From assembly GCF_003268885.1 (NCBI RefSeq), contig NZ_QLSX01000002.1:148260-212259 (forward strand): DNA of 64,000 bases, in the 5' to 3' direction. Source of the stretch: Onishia taeanensis. GTDB taxonomy: Bacteria > Pseudomonadota > Gammaproteobacteria > Pseudomonadales > Halomonadaceae. The notes below the pieces were generated by a model. That model did not search any database. It saw only the letters and a list, made by a program, of their open reading frames with translations, and was not told the origin of the DNA. Both the position numbers and the translations under genes were made by a program. Below, piece by piece: positions 38,673 to 51,400 of this stretch. Numbering within the stretch: position 1 is the first letter of the stretch; every line of letters starts with the position of its first letter.

Positions 38673-41210
38673 ATGCCCTGGACTTCAGCCCTTGCCGGCC
38701 TCCTGTGCCGCCCCGTTCGGGCCCTTATTCGCGCCTGGGTCGAGGTGCGCCTGACCGAACCTGATCCGGCATCGCTTGGGCTGTCCCCGACGGCAGCGAC
38801 GGTCTATGTACTGCCGCATCCGGCACTCTCGGATCGCTTGCTGCTCGAAACCCTGTGCGCGCGAAGGGGACTGCCCGCACCGACCCTGCCCCTGAGTGAA
38901 CATCACCCGACGCTGCCACGCTGCGTGGCCCTGCCGGGACGGCGCCGAAAAGCTCAGGCGCCCTTCCTTAGCTACCTCGAGTGGCTACATGACCACCCCG
39001 AGCAGGATCTCGAACTGCTGCCGGTCAGTGTCTTCTGGGGACGCGCGCCGGGCAAGCGCTTCGGGCTCTGGTCGCTGCTCACCGCCGATGACTGGGCGCT
39101 GACCGGCCGTCTCAGGCGTGCCCTGGCGGTGCTGGTACACGGGCGCAGCGTCGAGGTGCACTTCGGGGCACCGCTGTCGCTGCGCGGGCTGCTCGAAAGG
39201 CGACCCGATGCTCTTACCAACCGCAAGGTAGCGAGGCTATTGAGAGTGCACTTCCGGCGCCAGCGCACCCGGGTGCTGGGTCCCGACCTGTCCCACCGGC
39301 GCACCCTGATTGACGGCGTGGTGGCAAGCCCGACGGTGCGCCAGGCCATCGCCGAGACCGCCAAGTCCGAACGCCTGAAGACGCCCCGCGTGAAGGCGCG
39401 AGCCCGACGCTACGGTCGCGAGATCGCCTCCAACATGACCTATCCGGTGCTGAGGCTGCTCGACGGACTGCTCGAACGGCTATGGACACGGCTCTACGAC
39501 GGCGTCGACGTTCAGGGTATCGAATCGGTCAAGGCCCTGGCCGGCGACCATACACTGGTCTATGTGCCCTGCCACCGCAGCCATATCGACTATCTGCTGC
39601 TGTCCTACGTGCTCTTTCATGAGGGGCTGATGCCGCCGCATATCGCCGCCGGTCGCAACCTCAACATGCCTCTCGTTGGGCCGCTGCTGCGGCGCGGTGG
39701 CGCCTTTTTCCTGCGCCGCAGCTTCAAGGGCAACCGCCTCTACCGCGCGGTCTTTCAGGAGTACCTAGAGCGCCTGCTGTCCCGCGGTCATTCGCTTGAG
39801 TACTTCATCGAAGGGGGCCGCTCGCGCAGCGGGCGTCTGCTCGACCCTCGCCCAGGCATGCTGGCGATGACGCTGCGCTCTCATGCCCGAGGGCTGAAAG
39901 CGCGCGGGCACTCGGGACGACTGGCGTTTATCCCGGTGGCCATTGGCTACGAGCGGATCATCGAGAGCGACAGCTACCGGGCAGAGCTTGCCGGCAAGCC
40001 CAAGCGACGGGAGACACCGCTTGGCCTGTTCAGCGTCCTTGGCCGACTGCGCCAGCCCTTCGGCCGGGTTAGCGTAACCATTGGCACACCGCTGCCACTG
40101 AGCCCCTTCCTCGATGCCGAGACACCCGAATGGCGCCAGGCCAGCGACGAGCGCTGGCAGCAGCGCGCGGTGCCGCGACTGGGCGAAGAACTGGCGCGAC
40201 GCATCAATGCCGCCGTGCCGCTCAATGCCGTCAACCTGATCGCCCTGGTGCTATTGGCGACCCCGCACCGCGCCATCGAACGCGACCTGCTCGAGCGACA
40301 ACTTGAGCTACTGGTCAACCTGGCCCAGAGGACATCGGTGAACCCGGACGACCCAGGCAGCCTGAGCGCCGCTCAAGGGCTCACCGGCTCACCCGCGGCA
40401 TGGATCCCCCACGTCGAGTCGCTGGGCTTCATCGAGCGGCGTGCCCAGACGCTCGGCGAGCTGGTGCTGGCGAGCCCCGAGCAGACGAGCCTATTGAGCT
40501 GGTATCGCAACAATGTGCTGCATCATTTCGCGCTGGCAGGCCTGGTGGCCTTCGCCTTTCGCAACAATGCCCGCTTCACTGAGGAGGAACTGCACGCCGT
40601 GCTGGCACCGGGCTGGCCGGTGCTGGTCCGCGAGCTGTATATCACCCCGCCCAAGGACCTGGCCGCGGCGATAGGCGCTACGCTCTATCAGTTGACCCGC
40701 GAGGGGCTACTCGAACGTGGCACACCGACGGACGCTGGCCAGAACCGCACGCCACGCTGGCAGCGCCCTGCGGCGAGGCTTGCTGCCCGCGAACAGCTGC
40801 ATCTGCTGGGCCGGCTGGTCCAGCCATCACTCGAGCGGGGCTACCTGCTGCTGACCAGCCTGTTGCGCCTGCCAAGCGCCAGCCTGACCCGAGAACAGCT
40901 CGCCGAGCAGAGCGGGCTGCTGGCCGAGCGCCTGGCGCTGCTGTCGGGGCTGGACGCACCGGAGTTCTTTGATCGGCGGCTTTTCGCCGGGCTGGTCGCG
41001 AGCCTGGAAGCCGATGGCTGGGTATGGCAGGACGAGGCCGGGCGGCTCTGCTACGGCGCCGCATTGACGGCGACCGCCGATCATATCCACACCCTCTTCG
41101 ACCCGGCGCTGCGCCACCGCCTGCAGCAGCTCGCCACCCCCGCCATCACGCCCTCGCCCTCGCCCACGGCCGACACAACGCCGACCACGCCGCCGGCCGA
41201 CGGTGCCTAG
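38673..41210 (+). CDS. plsB: Glycerol-3-phosphate 1-O-acyltransferase
   Basis: Inner-membrane enzyme that starts phospholipid synthesis by acylating sn-glycerol 3-phosphate. The 845 residues match the PlsB family (E. coli 807). The catalytic HRSHID has H301 and D306, close to H306/D311 of E. coli. A substrate-binding segment FIEGGRSRSGR follows near 380. The C-terminal end adds a Ser/Thr/Pro-rich tail. AAGGTAAGGG precedes ATG 38673. It is a single-gene unit converging on rsmJ. Confidence 0.95.
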   Translation: MPWTSALAGLLCRPVRALIRAWVEVRLTEPDPASLGLSPTAATVYVLPHPALSDRLLLETLCARRGLPAPTLPLSEHHPTLPRCVALPGRRRKAQAPFLSYLEWLHDHPEQDLELLPVSVFWGRAPGKRFGLWSLLTADDWALTGRLRRALAVLVHGRSVEVHFGAPLSLRGLLERRPDALTNRKVARLLRVHFRRQRTRVLGPDLSHRRTLIDGVVASPTVRQAIAETAKSERLKTPRVKARARRYGREIASNMTYPVLRLLDGLLERLWTRLYDGVDVQGIESVKALAGDHTLVYVPCHRSHIDYLLLSYVLFHEGLMPPHIAAGRNLNMPLVGPLLRRGGAFFLRRSFKGNRLYRAVFQEYLERLLSRGHSLEYFIEGGRSRSGRLLDPRPGMLAMTLRSHARGLKARGHSGRLAFIPVAIGYERIIESDSYRAELAGKPKRRETPLGLFSVLGRLRQPFGRVSVTIGTPLPLSPFLDAETPEWRQASDERWQQRAVPRLGEELARRINAAVPLNAVNLIALVLLATPHRAIERDLLERQLELLVNLAQRTSVNPDDPGSLSAAQGLTGSPAAWIPHVESLGFIERRAQTLGELVLASPEQTSLLSWYRNNVLHHFALAGLVAFAFRNNARFTEEELHAVLAPGWPVLVRELYITPPKDLAAAIGATLYQLTREGLLERGTPTDAGQNRTPRWQRPAARLAAREQLHLLGRLVQPSLERGYLLLTSLLRLPSASLTREQLAEQSGLLAERLALLSGLDAPEFFDRRLFAGLVASLEADGWVWQDEAGRLCYGAALTATADHIHTLFDPALRHRLQQLATPAITPSPSPTADTTPTTPPADGA

Positions 41211-41281
41211 CACATCAGCCACGATAGGCAGAGTGATGAAGAAGCACTCGGGAAGGTACTTGGCCATTTCCTGACAAGCGG

Positions 41282-42106
41282 TTAGAGATCGCGCAGCGAG
41301 CGGTGCACGTAGAGATCGTAGCGGCTGGTCTTGCCCTCGAGAACATGGTGCGGAGCGGGGCCCTCGATTGGCGGCGCCTTGCGCGGACGCTTGACCACCA
41401 CCCGGTGGCTGGCGACGTCCAGGGCGGCTTCGAGAAGCCTTGGCGCATCCTCATCGTCGCCGGCCAGCTCACGAAAGAGCCGCATTTCCTTTTTTACCAA
41501 CGCCGACTTGTCGCGGTGGGGGAACATCGGATCCAGGTGAATCACCTGAGGCGCGTGGCGGGTGTCGGCGATGGCCTCGGCAAGCCCCCGGCTGGCATCA
41601 ACGTGGGCGAGCAACAGCCGAGCGGCGATTGGCGCGACCTCTGCGTCGAGCCGGGCCCGGACCAGTGCATCTTCGAGCAGCGCATAGATCGCCGGCACCC
41701 GTTCGAGCATCAGCACCCGGGCGCCAAGGCTTGCCAGCACGAAGGCGTCGCGGCCAAGCCCTGCCGTGGCATCGACGATGCTCGGCGTGGTAGCCCCCTG
41801 GCCCTTTCCAGTCCCCTTCCCTGTCCCCAGGCCGCAGGCCTTGGCGATAAGCTGGCCACGCCCACCGCCGAAGCGGCGGCGGTGGGCGGCCTTGCCGGCC
41901 ACGAAGTCGGCGGCCAGCGGCTTGCCATACAGGCGCTCGTCGCCGGCCAGCACCAGTTGGCCATCGTCGTCCATGAGCGTCAGCCGAGGCCCAGGCGCCT
42001 TTGCCAGCGGCAAGCCAAGGCGTGCGGCGAGCCCGGCAAGAGCGTCGCCGCAGACGACCACCGAGGGTTCTTCATGCACCGCCTCTGTCGATCGATCTTC
42101 GCTCAC
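41282..42106 (-). CDS. rsmJ: 16S rRNA (guanine1516-N2)-methyltransferase
   Basis: SAM-dependent enzyme that methylates G1516 of 16S rRNA. The 274 residues contain DATAGLGRDAF (SAM motif I, near 110) and HLDPMFPHRDKSA. The GTG start overlaps the tsaB stop, so the two are coupled. Between the N-terminal domain and motif I there is a Gly/Thr/Lys-rich insert (GTGKGTGKGQG) encoded by 12-bp repeats, which explains why it is slightly longer than E. coli RsmJ (250). Confidence 0.93.
   Translation of the reverse strand: MSEDRSTEAVHEEPSVVVCGDALAGLAARLGLPLAKAPGPRLTLMDDDGQLVLAGDERLYGKPLAADFVAGKAAHRRRFGGGRGQLIAKACGLGTGKGTGKGQGATTPSIVDATAGLGRDAFVLASLGARVLMLERVPAIYALLEDALVRARLDAEVAPIAARLLLAHVDASRGLAEAIADTRHAPQVIHLDPMFPHRDKSALVKKEMRLFRELAGDDEDAPRLLEAALDVASHRVVVKRPRKAPPIEGPAPHHVLEGKTSRYDLYVHRSLRDL
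41792..41827. repeat. 12-bp repeat inside rsmJ
   Basis: CTTTCCAGTCCC (41804-41815) and CTTCCCTGTCCC (41816-41827) are adjacent 12-mers, with a weaker copy at 41792-41803. In frame they encode the GTGK-type insert of RsmJ. Confidence 0.65.
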
Positions 42107-42807
42107 CGGCTCTTCTGCCAGGCCACCTGATCGCGAAGATAGACCGGCTGGGCGAGATGCGGCGCCTCGCCGCCGCCCGCCTCCAGGGTCTGGGCCGCCA
42201 GCAGCACCATCTCCTCGGCCGCCGGCTGCATGTCAGGCAGATGCTGGCTGACGCCTGCCTGCACCGTCACCGGCAGCGTCTCCCATTGCTCCCATCCCGA
42301 ACCTACGCCGACCCAATCGGCCTCTTCGTGGCCGGCGGGTAGGCTCAGCCGCTCGGGCGACAGCAGCGCTTCGTCGGCGAGCCGGGTCAGTTGGCCAGCA
42401 TGGCAGCGGTAGGCGGCGGTGTAGAGCTCGCCCATGCGGGCATCGATGACTGGCAGCACATGACGCAGGTGAAGCCGACGATGGCCGGCCAGCGCCAGCG
42501 CCTCCAGGGTAGAGACGCCGATCAGCGGGATCTCGAGGCCGAAGGCCAGCCCTTGGGCGACGCCTGCGGCGATGCGCAGGCCGGTAAAGGAGCCGGGACC
42601 GCGCCCATAGGCCAGCGCGTCCACATCGGCGAGCGTCAGGTTGGCCTCGCTGAGCAGCTCGTCGATCATCGGCATCAGCCGGCGCGTATGTTCGCGGGGC
42701 GCCAGCACGAAGCGAGACAGCAATTGATCATCATGGCCGTCGCGGCGGCGAAGCAGCGCAGCGGAACAGGCGCTCGAGGAGGCATCCAGGGCCAGCAGGG
42801 TCGGCAT
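42103..42807 (-). CDS. tsaB: tRNA t6A37 threonylcarbamoyl transfer subunit TsaB
   Basis: ASKHA-fold partner of TsaD in threonylcarbamoyladenosine formation at A37 of ANN-reading tRNAs. From ATG 42807 (MPTLLALDASS) it has 234 residues, as E. coli TsaB (231). GRGPGSFTGLR (around 68-78) is the family signature. An upstream in-frame ATG at 42840 is less likely because it overlaps a TATAAT sequence and lacks a ribosome site. It overlaps rsmJ by 3 bases. Confidence 0.93.
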   Translation of the reverse strand: MPTLLALDASSSACSAALLRRRDGHDDQLLSRFVLAPREHTRRLMPMIDELLSEANLTLADVDALAYGRGPGSFTGLRIAAGVAQGLAFGLEIPLIGVSTLEALALAGHRRLHLRHVLPVIDARMGELYTAAYRCHAGQLTRLADEALLSPERLSLPAGHEEADWVGVGSGWEQWETLPVTVQAGVSQHLPDMQPAAEEMVLLAAQTLEAGGGEAPHLAQPVYLRDQVAWQKSR

Positions 42808-42919
42808 AGCGGTATCGGGGTCAGGAGATGTGGGCGGCATTATACGCCGCGGCTCAAGGGCGGGGAAAGGTACGGGGCGTGCGGCGGGCACCGCTCTCAG
42901 CTGACGGCCACCAGAACGA

Positions 42920-42947
42920 CCGAGGGCCCGCCATGGCGAGCCCTCGG
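42920..42947 (-). terminator. Possible terminator after adk
   Basis: CCGAGGGC (42920-42927) and GCCCTCGG (42940-42947) form an 8-bp stem 20 bp past the adk stop. No T tract follows, so it is only a candidate. Confidence 0.35.
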
Positions 42948-42966
42948 GGGAAGCAGCGAAAGGCGA

Positions 42967-43650
<684 letters not shown>

Positions 43651-43828
43651 TTATAGAGTGAAGAGAAAAATGTGATGACCGCAGACAATACCGGGGCCAC
43701 GCTCGTGAAACAAGCGACGCCCGATCAGGGCCGTCCTAATGCTGACAGGGATCATCCTCACCGGCTTGGCTCGTCTTTCCCAATAGCACTTTGGTCGGGT
43801 TTACCCAAGACTCTGCTGGCACCAACAC

Positions 43829-43856
43829 AAAAAAACGGCGCCCGCAGGCGCCGTTT
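43829..43856 (-). terminator. Terminator of aceEF
   Basis: AAACGGCGCC (43833-43842) and GGCGCCGTTT (43847-43856) form a 10-bp stem followed by TTTTT on the minus strand, 38 bp past the aceF stop. Confidence 0.9.
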
Positions 43857-43894
43857 CGGTAGCCGGCAGACGCCGGCGGGTCATGCAGACCGGA

Positions 43895-45940
43895 TCACAG
43901 CAGCATCCGGCGGATGTCGGTCAGCGCCTGAGCCAGGAAGGCCGTGAAGCGTGCCGCATCGGCACCGTTGACCGCACGGTGATCGTAGGACAGCGACAGC
44001 GGCATCATCAGACGCGGCTCGAAGTTGCTGCCGTCCCACACCGGCTTCATCTGCGCCTTGGAGACGCCGAGGATGGCGACTTCCGGCGCGTTGACGATCG
44101 GTGTGAAGGCGGTGCCACCAATCGACCCGAGGCTCGAGATGGTGAAGCAGCCACCGGTCATCTCGTCGCGCTTGAGCTTCTTGGTCTGTGCCTTCTTGGC
44201 CAGTTCCACGGATTCCTTGGCCAGCTCGATCAGCGACTTCTGGTCGGCGTTGCGGATCACCGGCACCATCAGGCCGTCCGGGGTATCCACGGCCAACCCG
44301 ATATGCACGTACTTCTTGTGCACCAGGGTCTCGCCGTCGCTCTTCAGGCTGACGTTGAACTGCGGGAACTTCTTCAGCGCGAAGGCGCAGGCCTTGATCA
44401 TGAACGGCAGCGGGGTCAGCTTGGCGCCCTGCGCCTCGGCCTCGGCCTTCATCGACTTGCGGAAGGCCTCGAGCTCGGTGATGTCCGCCTCGTCGAACTG
44501 GGTCACATGCGGAACGTTGAGCCAGCTGCGATGCAGGTTGGTCGCCCCCATCTTCATCAGGCGACCCATCGGCTTCTCTTCCACTTCGCCGAACTGGCTG
44601 AAGTCCTGATCCGGGATCGGCGGGATGCCGGCACCGCCGGCTGCCGCCGGTGCCGCGGCAGGAGCCGCCTTGCCCTGGGACTGGGACATCATCTGCTTGA
44701 CGTAGCCGTGCACGTCTTCCTTCAGCACCCGGCCCTTGGGACCGGTAGCCTTGACCTGTGACAGGTCGACGCCCAGCTCACGCGCCAGCATGCGGACCGC
44801 GGGGCCGGCATGCACACGCTTGCCGTCGCTGACCGGTTCGGCCGCTTCGGGAGCGCTTTGAGGCTTGGATGGCGCAGCGTCCTGCTTCGGCGCTGAGGCC
44901 TCTTTTTTAGACGCTGAGGGCTCTTTTGCCGGGGCTGAAGGCTCCTGCTTCGATGCCGCCTTCTTGGGTGCGGACTTCGCACCGGCTACCTCGACATAGC
45001 CAATCAGATCGCCCTCGGAGACGGTATCGCCTTCCTTGACGGCGAGCTCAACAAGCTTGCCCTTGAAGGGACTCGGCACGTCCATCGAAGCCTTGTCGGA
45101 CTCCAGCGTGATCAACGCATCTTCTTCGTTGATCTCGTCGCCCTCGGCAACCGCGACCTCGATGATCGGCACGTTCTCGCTACCGCCGATATCGGGAACG
45201 CGGATCTCCTTGCGCTGAGGCTCGCCTTCACCGGCATCCTGTGAGTCGTCGTCCTCGCTCTGCTCAGACGCGTTGTCGCTGCTGTCATCGGCAGCCGGTT
45301 CGGATGCCGACTCGGACTCGCCGTCATCCTCGCCATCTTCACCCGCGATTTCCATGGTGCCGATCAGGTCGCCTTCAGAGACGGTGTCGCCTTCCTTGAC
45401 CGCCAGGGAGACGAGCTTGCCGCTATACGGGCTCGGCACGTCCATCGAGGCCTTGTCGGACTCCAGCGTGATCAGCGCATCTTCTGCGTTGACCTCGTCG
45501 CCTTCGGCAACGGCCAGCTCGATGATCGGTACATCTTCGCTGCCACCGATGTCCGGCACCTTGATCTCGACAGTGCGTTTGCCGCCCGGGGCTTTCTTGG
45601 CCGGCTTGTCATCGCTCTTGGGCGCAGCAGTGTCCTTGCTGGCCGACGCCGCCGGCTTCTCGTCTTCGTCCTTGGAGGCTGTCTTTTCGTCCTCGCCGCC
45701 GCCTTCGGCTTCGAGTTCGAGAATGTCGTCGCCTTCGGAGACGGTATCGCCTTCCTTGACCAGCACCTTGACGACCTTGCCGCCCTTGGGCGCCGGGACA
45801 TCCATGCTGGCCTTATCGGACTCGAGAGTAATCATGGTGTCCTCGGCGGCGATTACATCGCCTACCGACACCGCGATCTCGATGATTTCGACATCGGTGC
45901 TGCCACCGATATCGGGGACTTTGATGATTTCGCTACTCAA
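43895..45940 (-). CDS. aceF: Pyruvate dehydrogenase E2, dihydrolipoyl acetyltransferase
   Basis: Core of the pyruvate dehydrogenase complex that passes acetyl groups from E1 to CoA. The 681 residues contain three lipoyl domains with ESDKAS lysines K43, K163 and K283, exactly 120 residues apart. They are joined by acidic then Ala/Pro/Lys-rich linkers. An E1/E3-binding domain lies near 375-412, followed by the catalytic domain ending in DHRAVNG with H654. The residue at H+4 is Asn, not the Asp of E. coli; as I recall, Azotobacter E2 also has Asn there. aceE lies 127 bp upstream. Confidence 0.97.
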   Translation of the reverse strand: MSSEIIKVPDIGGSTDVEIIEIAVSVGDVIAAEDTMITLESDKASMDVPAPKGGKVVKVLVKEGDTVSEGDDILELEAEGGGEDEKTASKDEDEKPAASASKDTAAPKSDDKPAKKAPGGKRTVEIKVPDIGGSEDVPIIELAVAEGDEVNAEDALITLESDKASMDVPSPYSGKLVSLAVKEGDTVSEGDLIGTMEIAGEDGEDDGESESASEPAADDSSDNASEQSEDDDSQDAGEGEPQRKEIRVPDIGGSENVPIIEVAVAEGDEINEEDALITLESDKASMDVPSPFKGKLVELAVKEGDTVSEGDLIGYVEVAGAKSAPKKAASKQEPSAPAKEPSASKKEASAPKQDAAPSKPQSAPEAAEPVSDGKRVHAGPAVRMLARELGVDLSQVKATGPKGRVLKEDVHGYVKQMMSQSQGKAAPAAAPAAAGGAGIPPIPDQDFSQFGEVEEKPMGRLMKMGATNLHRSWLNVPHVTQFDEADITELEAFRKSMKAEAEAQGAKLTPLPFMIKACAFALKKFPQFNVSLKSDGETLVHKKYVHIGLAVDTPDGLMVPVIRNADQKSLIELAKESVELAKKAQTKKLKRDEMTGGCFTISSLGSIGGTAFTPIVNAPEVAILGVSKAQMKPVWDGSNFEPRLMMPLSLSYDHRAVNGADAARFTAFLAQALTDIRRMLL

Positions 45941-46067
45941 GGTCGCGCTCCTTTCCTAATCATGCTCGCCGCAGGCGCAAAATGGGTCAGGCGGGCGAGC
46001 CAACGAGCGGTGATCCTGCCTAGCCGTCGTCGCTCGCCCTTCACCTGATCAACCCGTTACGGGCGCC

Positions 46068-48755
<2,688 letters not shown>

Positions 48756-49208
48756 AGACGTCTCTCCGAATGAAGATATTGTGTCGGTCTGCCCTCACCC
48801 GGGAGGAGGGAGGGGCGTGTGGCGCTCTTCAGTGCGGGCGTGATCTTCTATGGATCACGTCTCCAGAATAGTGGGCATGTAGTGTCGTTACAGATTGATA
48901 CGCGCAATGCCCGGAATCAGGCCACGAAGATACCGCAAAGACCAGCCCCTGCCAATTCCGGCAAAAATGGAAAGCCTTTCCAATTTAAATATTGCATTGC
49001 AGCACAAGGGCCTAGCGCACCACTCCCCTGCAGCCTAGCCGAAAGCTCGCACTCTGTAACCGGGCTACAAACGGGGCGTCCAACGCTCACATTTCGGCGC
49101 CGCGTAAACCTGCAGTTTTTTCCGTTGGAAAGCCCGCCTATCGGCGGCTCAGCTACCGATGATTCAACTACCGACGATTCAACTACCGGTGATTCAACTA
49201 CCGACCGC
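48756..49208. other. Intergenic region upstream of aceE
   Basis: This gap of 453 bases has an aceE-proximal palindrome (48839-48859), an AT-richer middle (48955-49000) likely to carry the aceEF promoter, and a 15-bp tandem repeat at the ampD end. Open frames crossing it on both strands look like chance. Confidence 0.5.
48839..48859. promoter_or_regulatory. Palindrome upstream of aceE
   Basis: CGTGATC and GATCACG are perfect 7-bp arms around a 7-bp spacer, 84 bp before aceE. It resembles an operator for a dimeric regulator, but does not match the E. coli PdhR box or the Crp spacing. Confidence 0.45.
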
Positions 49209-49211
49209 TCA
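49152..49211. repeat. 15-bp tandem repeat at the ampD 3' end
   Basis: Four adjacent 15-mers: GCTACCGATGATTCA, ACTACCGACGATTCA, ACTACCGGTGATTCA and ACTACCGACCGCTCA. The last covers the ampD stop codon and the other three lie just beyond it. Confidence 0.88.
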
Positions 49212-49769
49212 CAGACCGTCCGCCAGGCACTGCCGAAAATAGGCCCAGTCGAAGGCAGGACCAGGGTCGGTCTTGCGCAGCGGCGCAATGCGGGCATGGC
49301 TGGTGATGCGCTCAGGGGTCAGCGCGGGATAGTGGTCCAGCAGGTCCTGGACCACGCTTGCCAGGGTGGCGTACTGGGCCGCGCTATAAGGGCTCTGCTC
49401 GTCACCCTCGAGCTCGATGCCAATCGCGAAGTCGTTGAGCTCTGCGCGCCAGGCGACGCCATCGAACCAGCATGAACGGCCGGCGTGCCAGGCGCGCAGC
49501 TCGAAGGGCACGAACTGCACGGCTTCACCATCGCGGCGAATCAGCAGATGGGCGGAAACGCGAAGCGCAGCGATCTGGGCGAAATAAGGATGAGCGGCGG
49601 GGTCGAGGCGGTTGGTGAACAGCCGCTCGATGGCATCGCCCGCGAAAACACCCGGCGGTAGGCTGATCGAGTGCAACACCAGCGCCGACACCTCGCCTTC
49701 GGGGCGAGCATTGTGGTTGGGTGACGGCAGTTGACGAGCCTGTGCCCAGAGGCCCTGTTCGATGCTCAT
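49209..49769 (-). CDS. ampD: 1,6-anhydro-N-acetylmuramyl-L-alanine amidase AmpD
   Basis: Cytoplasmic zinc amidase that releases the peptide from anhydromuropeptides during wall recycling. Loss of it derepresses ampC where AmpR is present. ATG 49769 (MSIEQGLW) follows TGAGG and gives 186 residues (E. coli 183). The zinc ligands H33, H158 and D168 align with H34, H154 and D164. The frame runs on upstream to 49862 without a better start. It diverges from nadC across 167 bp, an arrangement shared with pseudomonads. Confidence 0.94.
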   Translation of the reverse strand: MSIEQGLWAQARQLPSPNHNARPEGEVSALVLHSISLPPGVFAGDAIERLFTNRLDPAAHPYFAQIAALRVSAHLLIRRDGEAVQFVPFELRAWHAGRSCWFDGVAWRAELNDFAIGIELEGDEQSPYSAAQYATLASVVQDLLDHYPALTPERITSHARIAPLRKTDPGPAFDWAYFRQCLADGL

Positions 49770-49936
49770 GCGTCGTGCCTCATTCGACTTCTCTCTGGTC
49801 ATGGCCTGGTCACGGCTTGCACCATGTGACGCGCTAGGCGTGGATTCCCTATAATGGAGCATTGTCGCATCGTTTCATCCTTCAGGCACCGCTGCCCCGA
49901 GCCGGTGCTGCCCACGCCAGGGAGCCCAGGCACGCC

Positions 49937-50791
49937 ATGCATTATCACGAAGCACTCGCCGAAGAGATCCGTACCAGCGCCGCCCGGCTGTTGGCCGAAG
50001 ACGTCGGCCCTGGCGACATCACCGCCCAGCTGATTCCCGAACGCCAGTGGGCCAGCGCCCGGGTCATCACCCGCGAGGACGCCGTGCTGTGCGGCGTGGC
50101 CTTTGTCGACGAGCTGTTCCGCCGCCTGGATTCCCGCGTGACGCTTAACTGGCAGCATGCCGACGGCGACCGGCTGGCGGCCGGCGACACCCTGCTCGAG
50201 CTCGAGGGCCCGGCCCGCAGCCTGTTAACCGGCGAACGCGCCGCCCTGAATCTCTTGCAGACACTCTCCGGCACCGCCACCCGCACCCGCGCCTATGTCG
50301 ACCTGATCGAGGACACCGGTGTGCGCCTGCTGGATACCCGCAAGACCCTGCCCGGCCTGCGCCTGGCCCAGAAATACGCAGTGACCTGCGGCGGCGGTTA
50401 CAACCATCGGATCGGCCTCTATGACGCCTTCCTGATCAAGGAGAACCATATCGCTGCCTGCGGTGGGATCGCCGCGGCGGTCAAGGAAGCCCGCGACATC
50501 GCCAAGGACCTGCCGGTCGAGGTCGAGGTCGAAACCTTCGAAGAGCTCGATCAGGCGCTGGCGGCCAGTGCCGACGTGGTGATGCTCGATAATTTCTCGC
50601 TGGATGATCTGCGCGAGGCGGTGCGCCGTGGCAGCGGCCACGCCACCCTGGAAGCCTCGGGCAACGTCAGCGACGCCACCCTGCGCTCGATCGCCGAGAC
50701 CGGCGTCGACTGCATCTCCAGCGGCGCCCTGACCAAGGACGTGCAGTCCATCGATCTGTCGATGCGCATCCTGAAAACCGAGACCCGTTGA
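49937..50791 (+). CDS. nadC: Nicotinate-nucleotide pyrophosphorylase (carboxylating)
   Basis: Enzyme that converts quinolinate and PRPP to nicotinate mononucleotide, CO2 and pyrophosphate in de novo NAD synthesis. From ATG 49937 ([11 protein letters not shown]) it has 284 residues, close to E. coli NadC (297). [10 protein letters not shown] (near 134-143) and GGGYNHR supply PRPP and quinolinate contacts, and EVEVETFEE follows. Its partner nadA is in this window at 62-63 kb; nadB is not. Confidence 0.96.
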   Translation: MHYHEALAEEIRTSAARLLAEDVGPGDITAQLIPERQWASARVITREDAVLCGVAFVDELFRRLDSRVTLNWQHADGDRLAAGDTLLELEGPARSLLTGERAALNLLQTLSGTATRTRAYVDLIEDTGVRLLDTRKTLPGLRLAQKYAVTCGGGYNHRIGLYDAFLIKENHIAACGGIAAAVKEARDIAKDLPVEVEVETFEELDQALAASADVVMLDNFSLDDLREAVRRGSGHATLEASGNVSDATLRSIAETGVDCISSGALTKDVQSIDLSMRILKTETR

Positions 50792-50880
50792 GCCGGCCAC
50801 CCCGTCTCTAACGAACCCCGCCCGAAGACGACAACAGCGCCTCCGGGCGGGCACTTGCGCATCGACCATTGAGGCGTCCG

Positions 50881-51309
50881 CTAGGTCTCGACCAGATCCA
50901 GCCGCTTGACCAGGCGGATCCGCGGCAGTTGCTCGCCGCCACGCTCTACCCACTCTTCCCCTTCCTGGGACCAGCCGCGCTGGATCAGGCGCGGCGCCAG
51001 CATCAGGCTGGCATCGATGCGCACCCGCGCAAGCCCCTGCTCCCGAAACACTCGCTCCGCATGCACCAGCAGGGTGCTGCCGATGCCCCGGCGAGCCAGC
51101 GACGGCCAGACATAGAGCGTCTCGATGCGCCCCTCGCCATCGCCGCCCTGCCCAATTTCCAGAAAGCCCACGCAGCGCCCGTCGCAGGCCGCCACCAGGG
51201 TCGGGTGAAGCAGCTGGCGAGCCGCCCAGGCACTGCCCTCACGGGGCAGCACCGACGCCCAGGCACGACGCTGCTCGACGCTGTAGTGCTCGGCCGCGCC
51301 CTGCATCAC
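50881..51309 (-). CDS. GNAT family N-acetyltransferase, start uncertain
   Basis: Predicted acetyl-CoA-dependent N-acetyltransferase of unknown substrate. The acetyl-CoA motif LYVWPSLARRGIGSTLL is clear. From the first standard start (GTG 51309) it has 142 residues, but GNAT-like sequence (IVYRDALPDDGADQAEVF) continues upstream in frame to about 51372. There is no ATG, GTG or TTG before an in-frame TGA. An AGGAGG (51420-51425) inside the end of mtnC suggests a rare start (CTG 51417 or ATA 51414) and a coding region overlapping mtnC. It would be the last gene of the mtn operon. Confidence 0.75.
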   Translation of the reverse strand: MMQGAAEHYSVEQRRAWASVLPREGSAWAARQLLHPTLVAACDGRCVGFLEIGQGGDGEGRIETLYVWPSLARRGIGSTLLVHAERVFREQGLARVRIDASLMLAPRLIQRGWSQEGEEWVERGGEQLPRIRLVKRLDLVET

Positions 51310-51400
51310 CGCATGATGGAAGACCTCGGCCTGATCGGCGCCGTCATCGGGCAGCGCGTCGCGATAGACGATGCGCGCCTTGCCGGCGCGGGGACTGCTA

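Noticed and set aside
42831..42840. TATAAT at the longer possible start of tsaB
   Set aside because: A good -10 hexamer but no matching -35 at normal distance, so no promoter is claimed.
49152..49211. Possible CRISPR-like array at the 15-bp repeats
   Set aside because: Units are directly adjacent with no spacers and no cas genes are present.
48819..49475. 218-codon plus-strand frame through the aceE-ampD gap
   Set aside because: Low-complexity Asp/Ser/Thr stretch comes from the 15-bp repeat, then it runs antisense through ampD; no domain.
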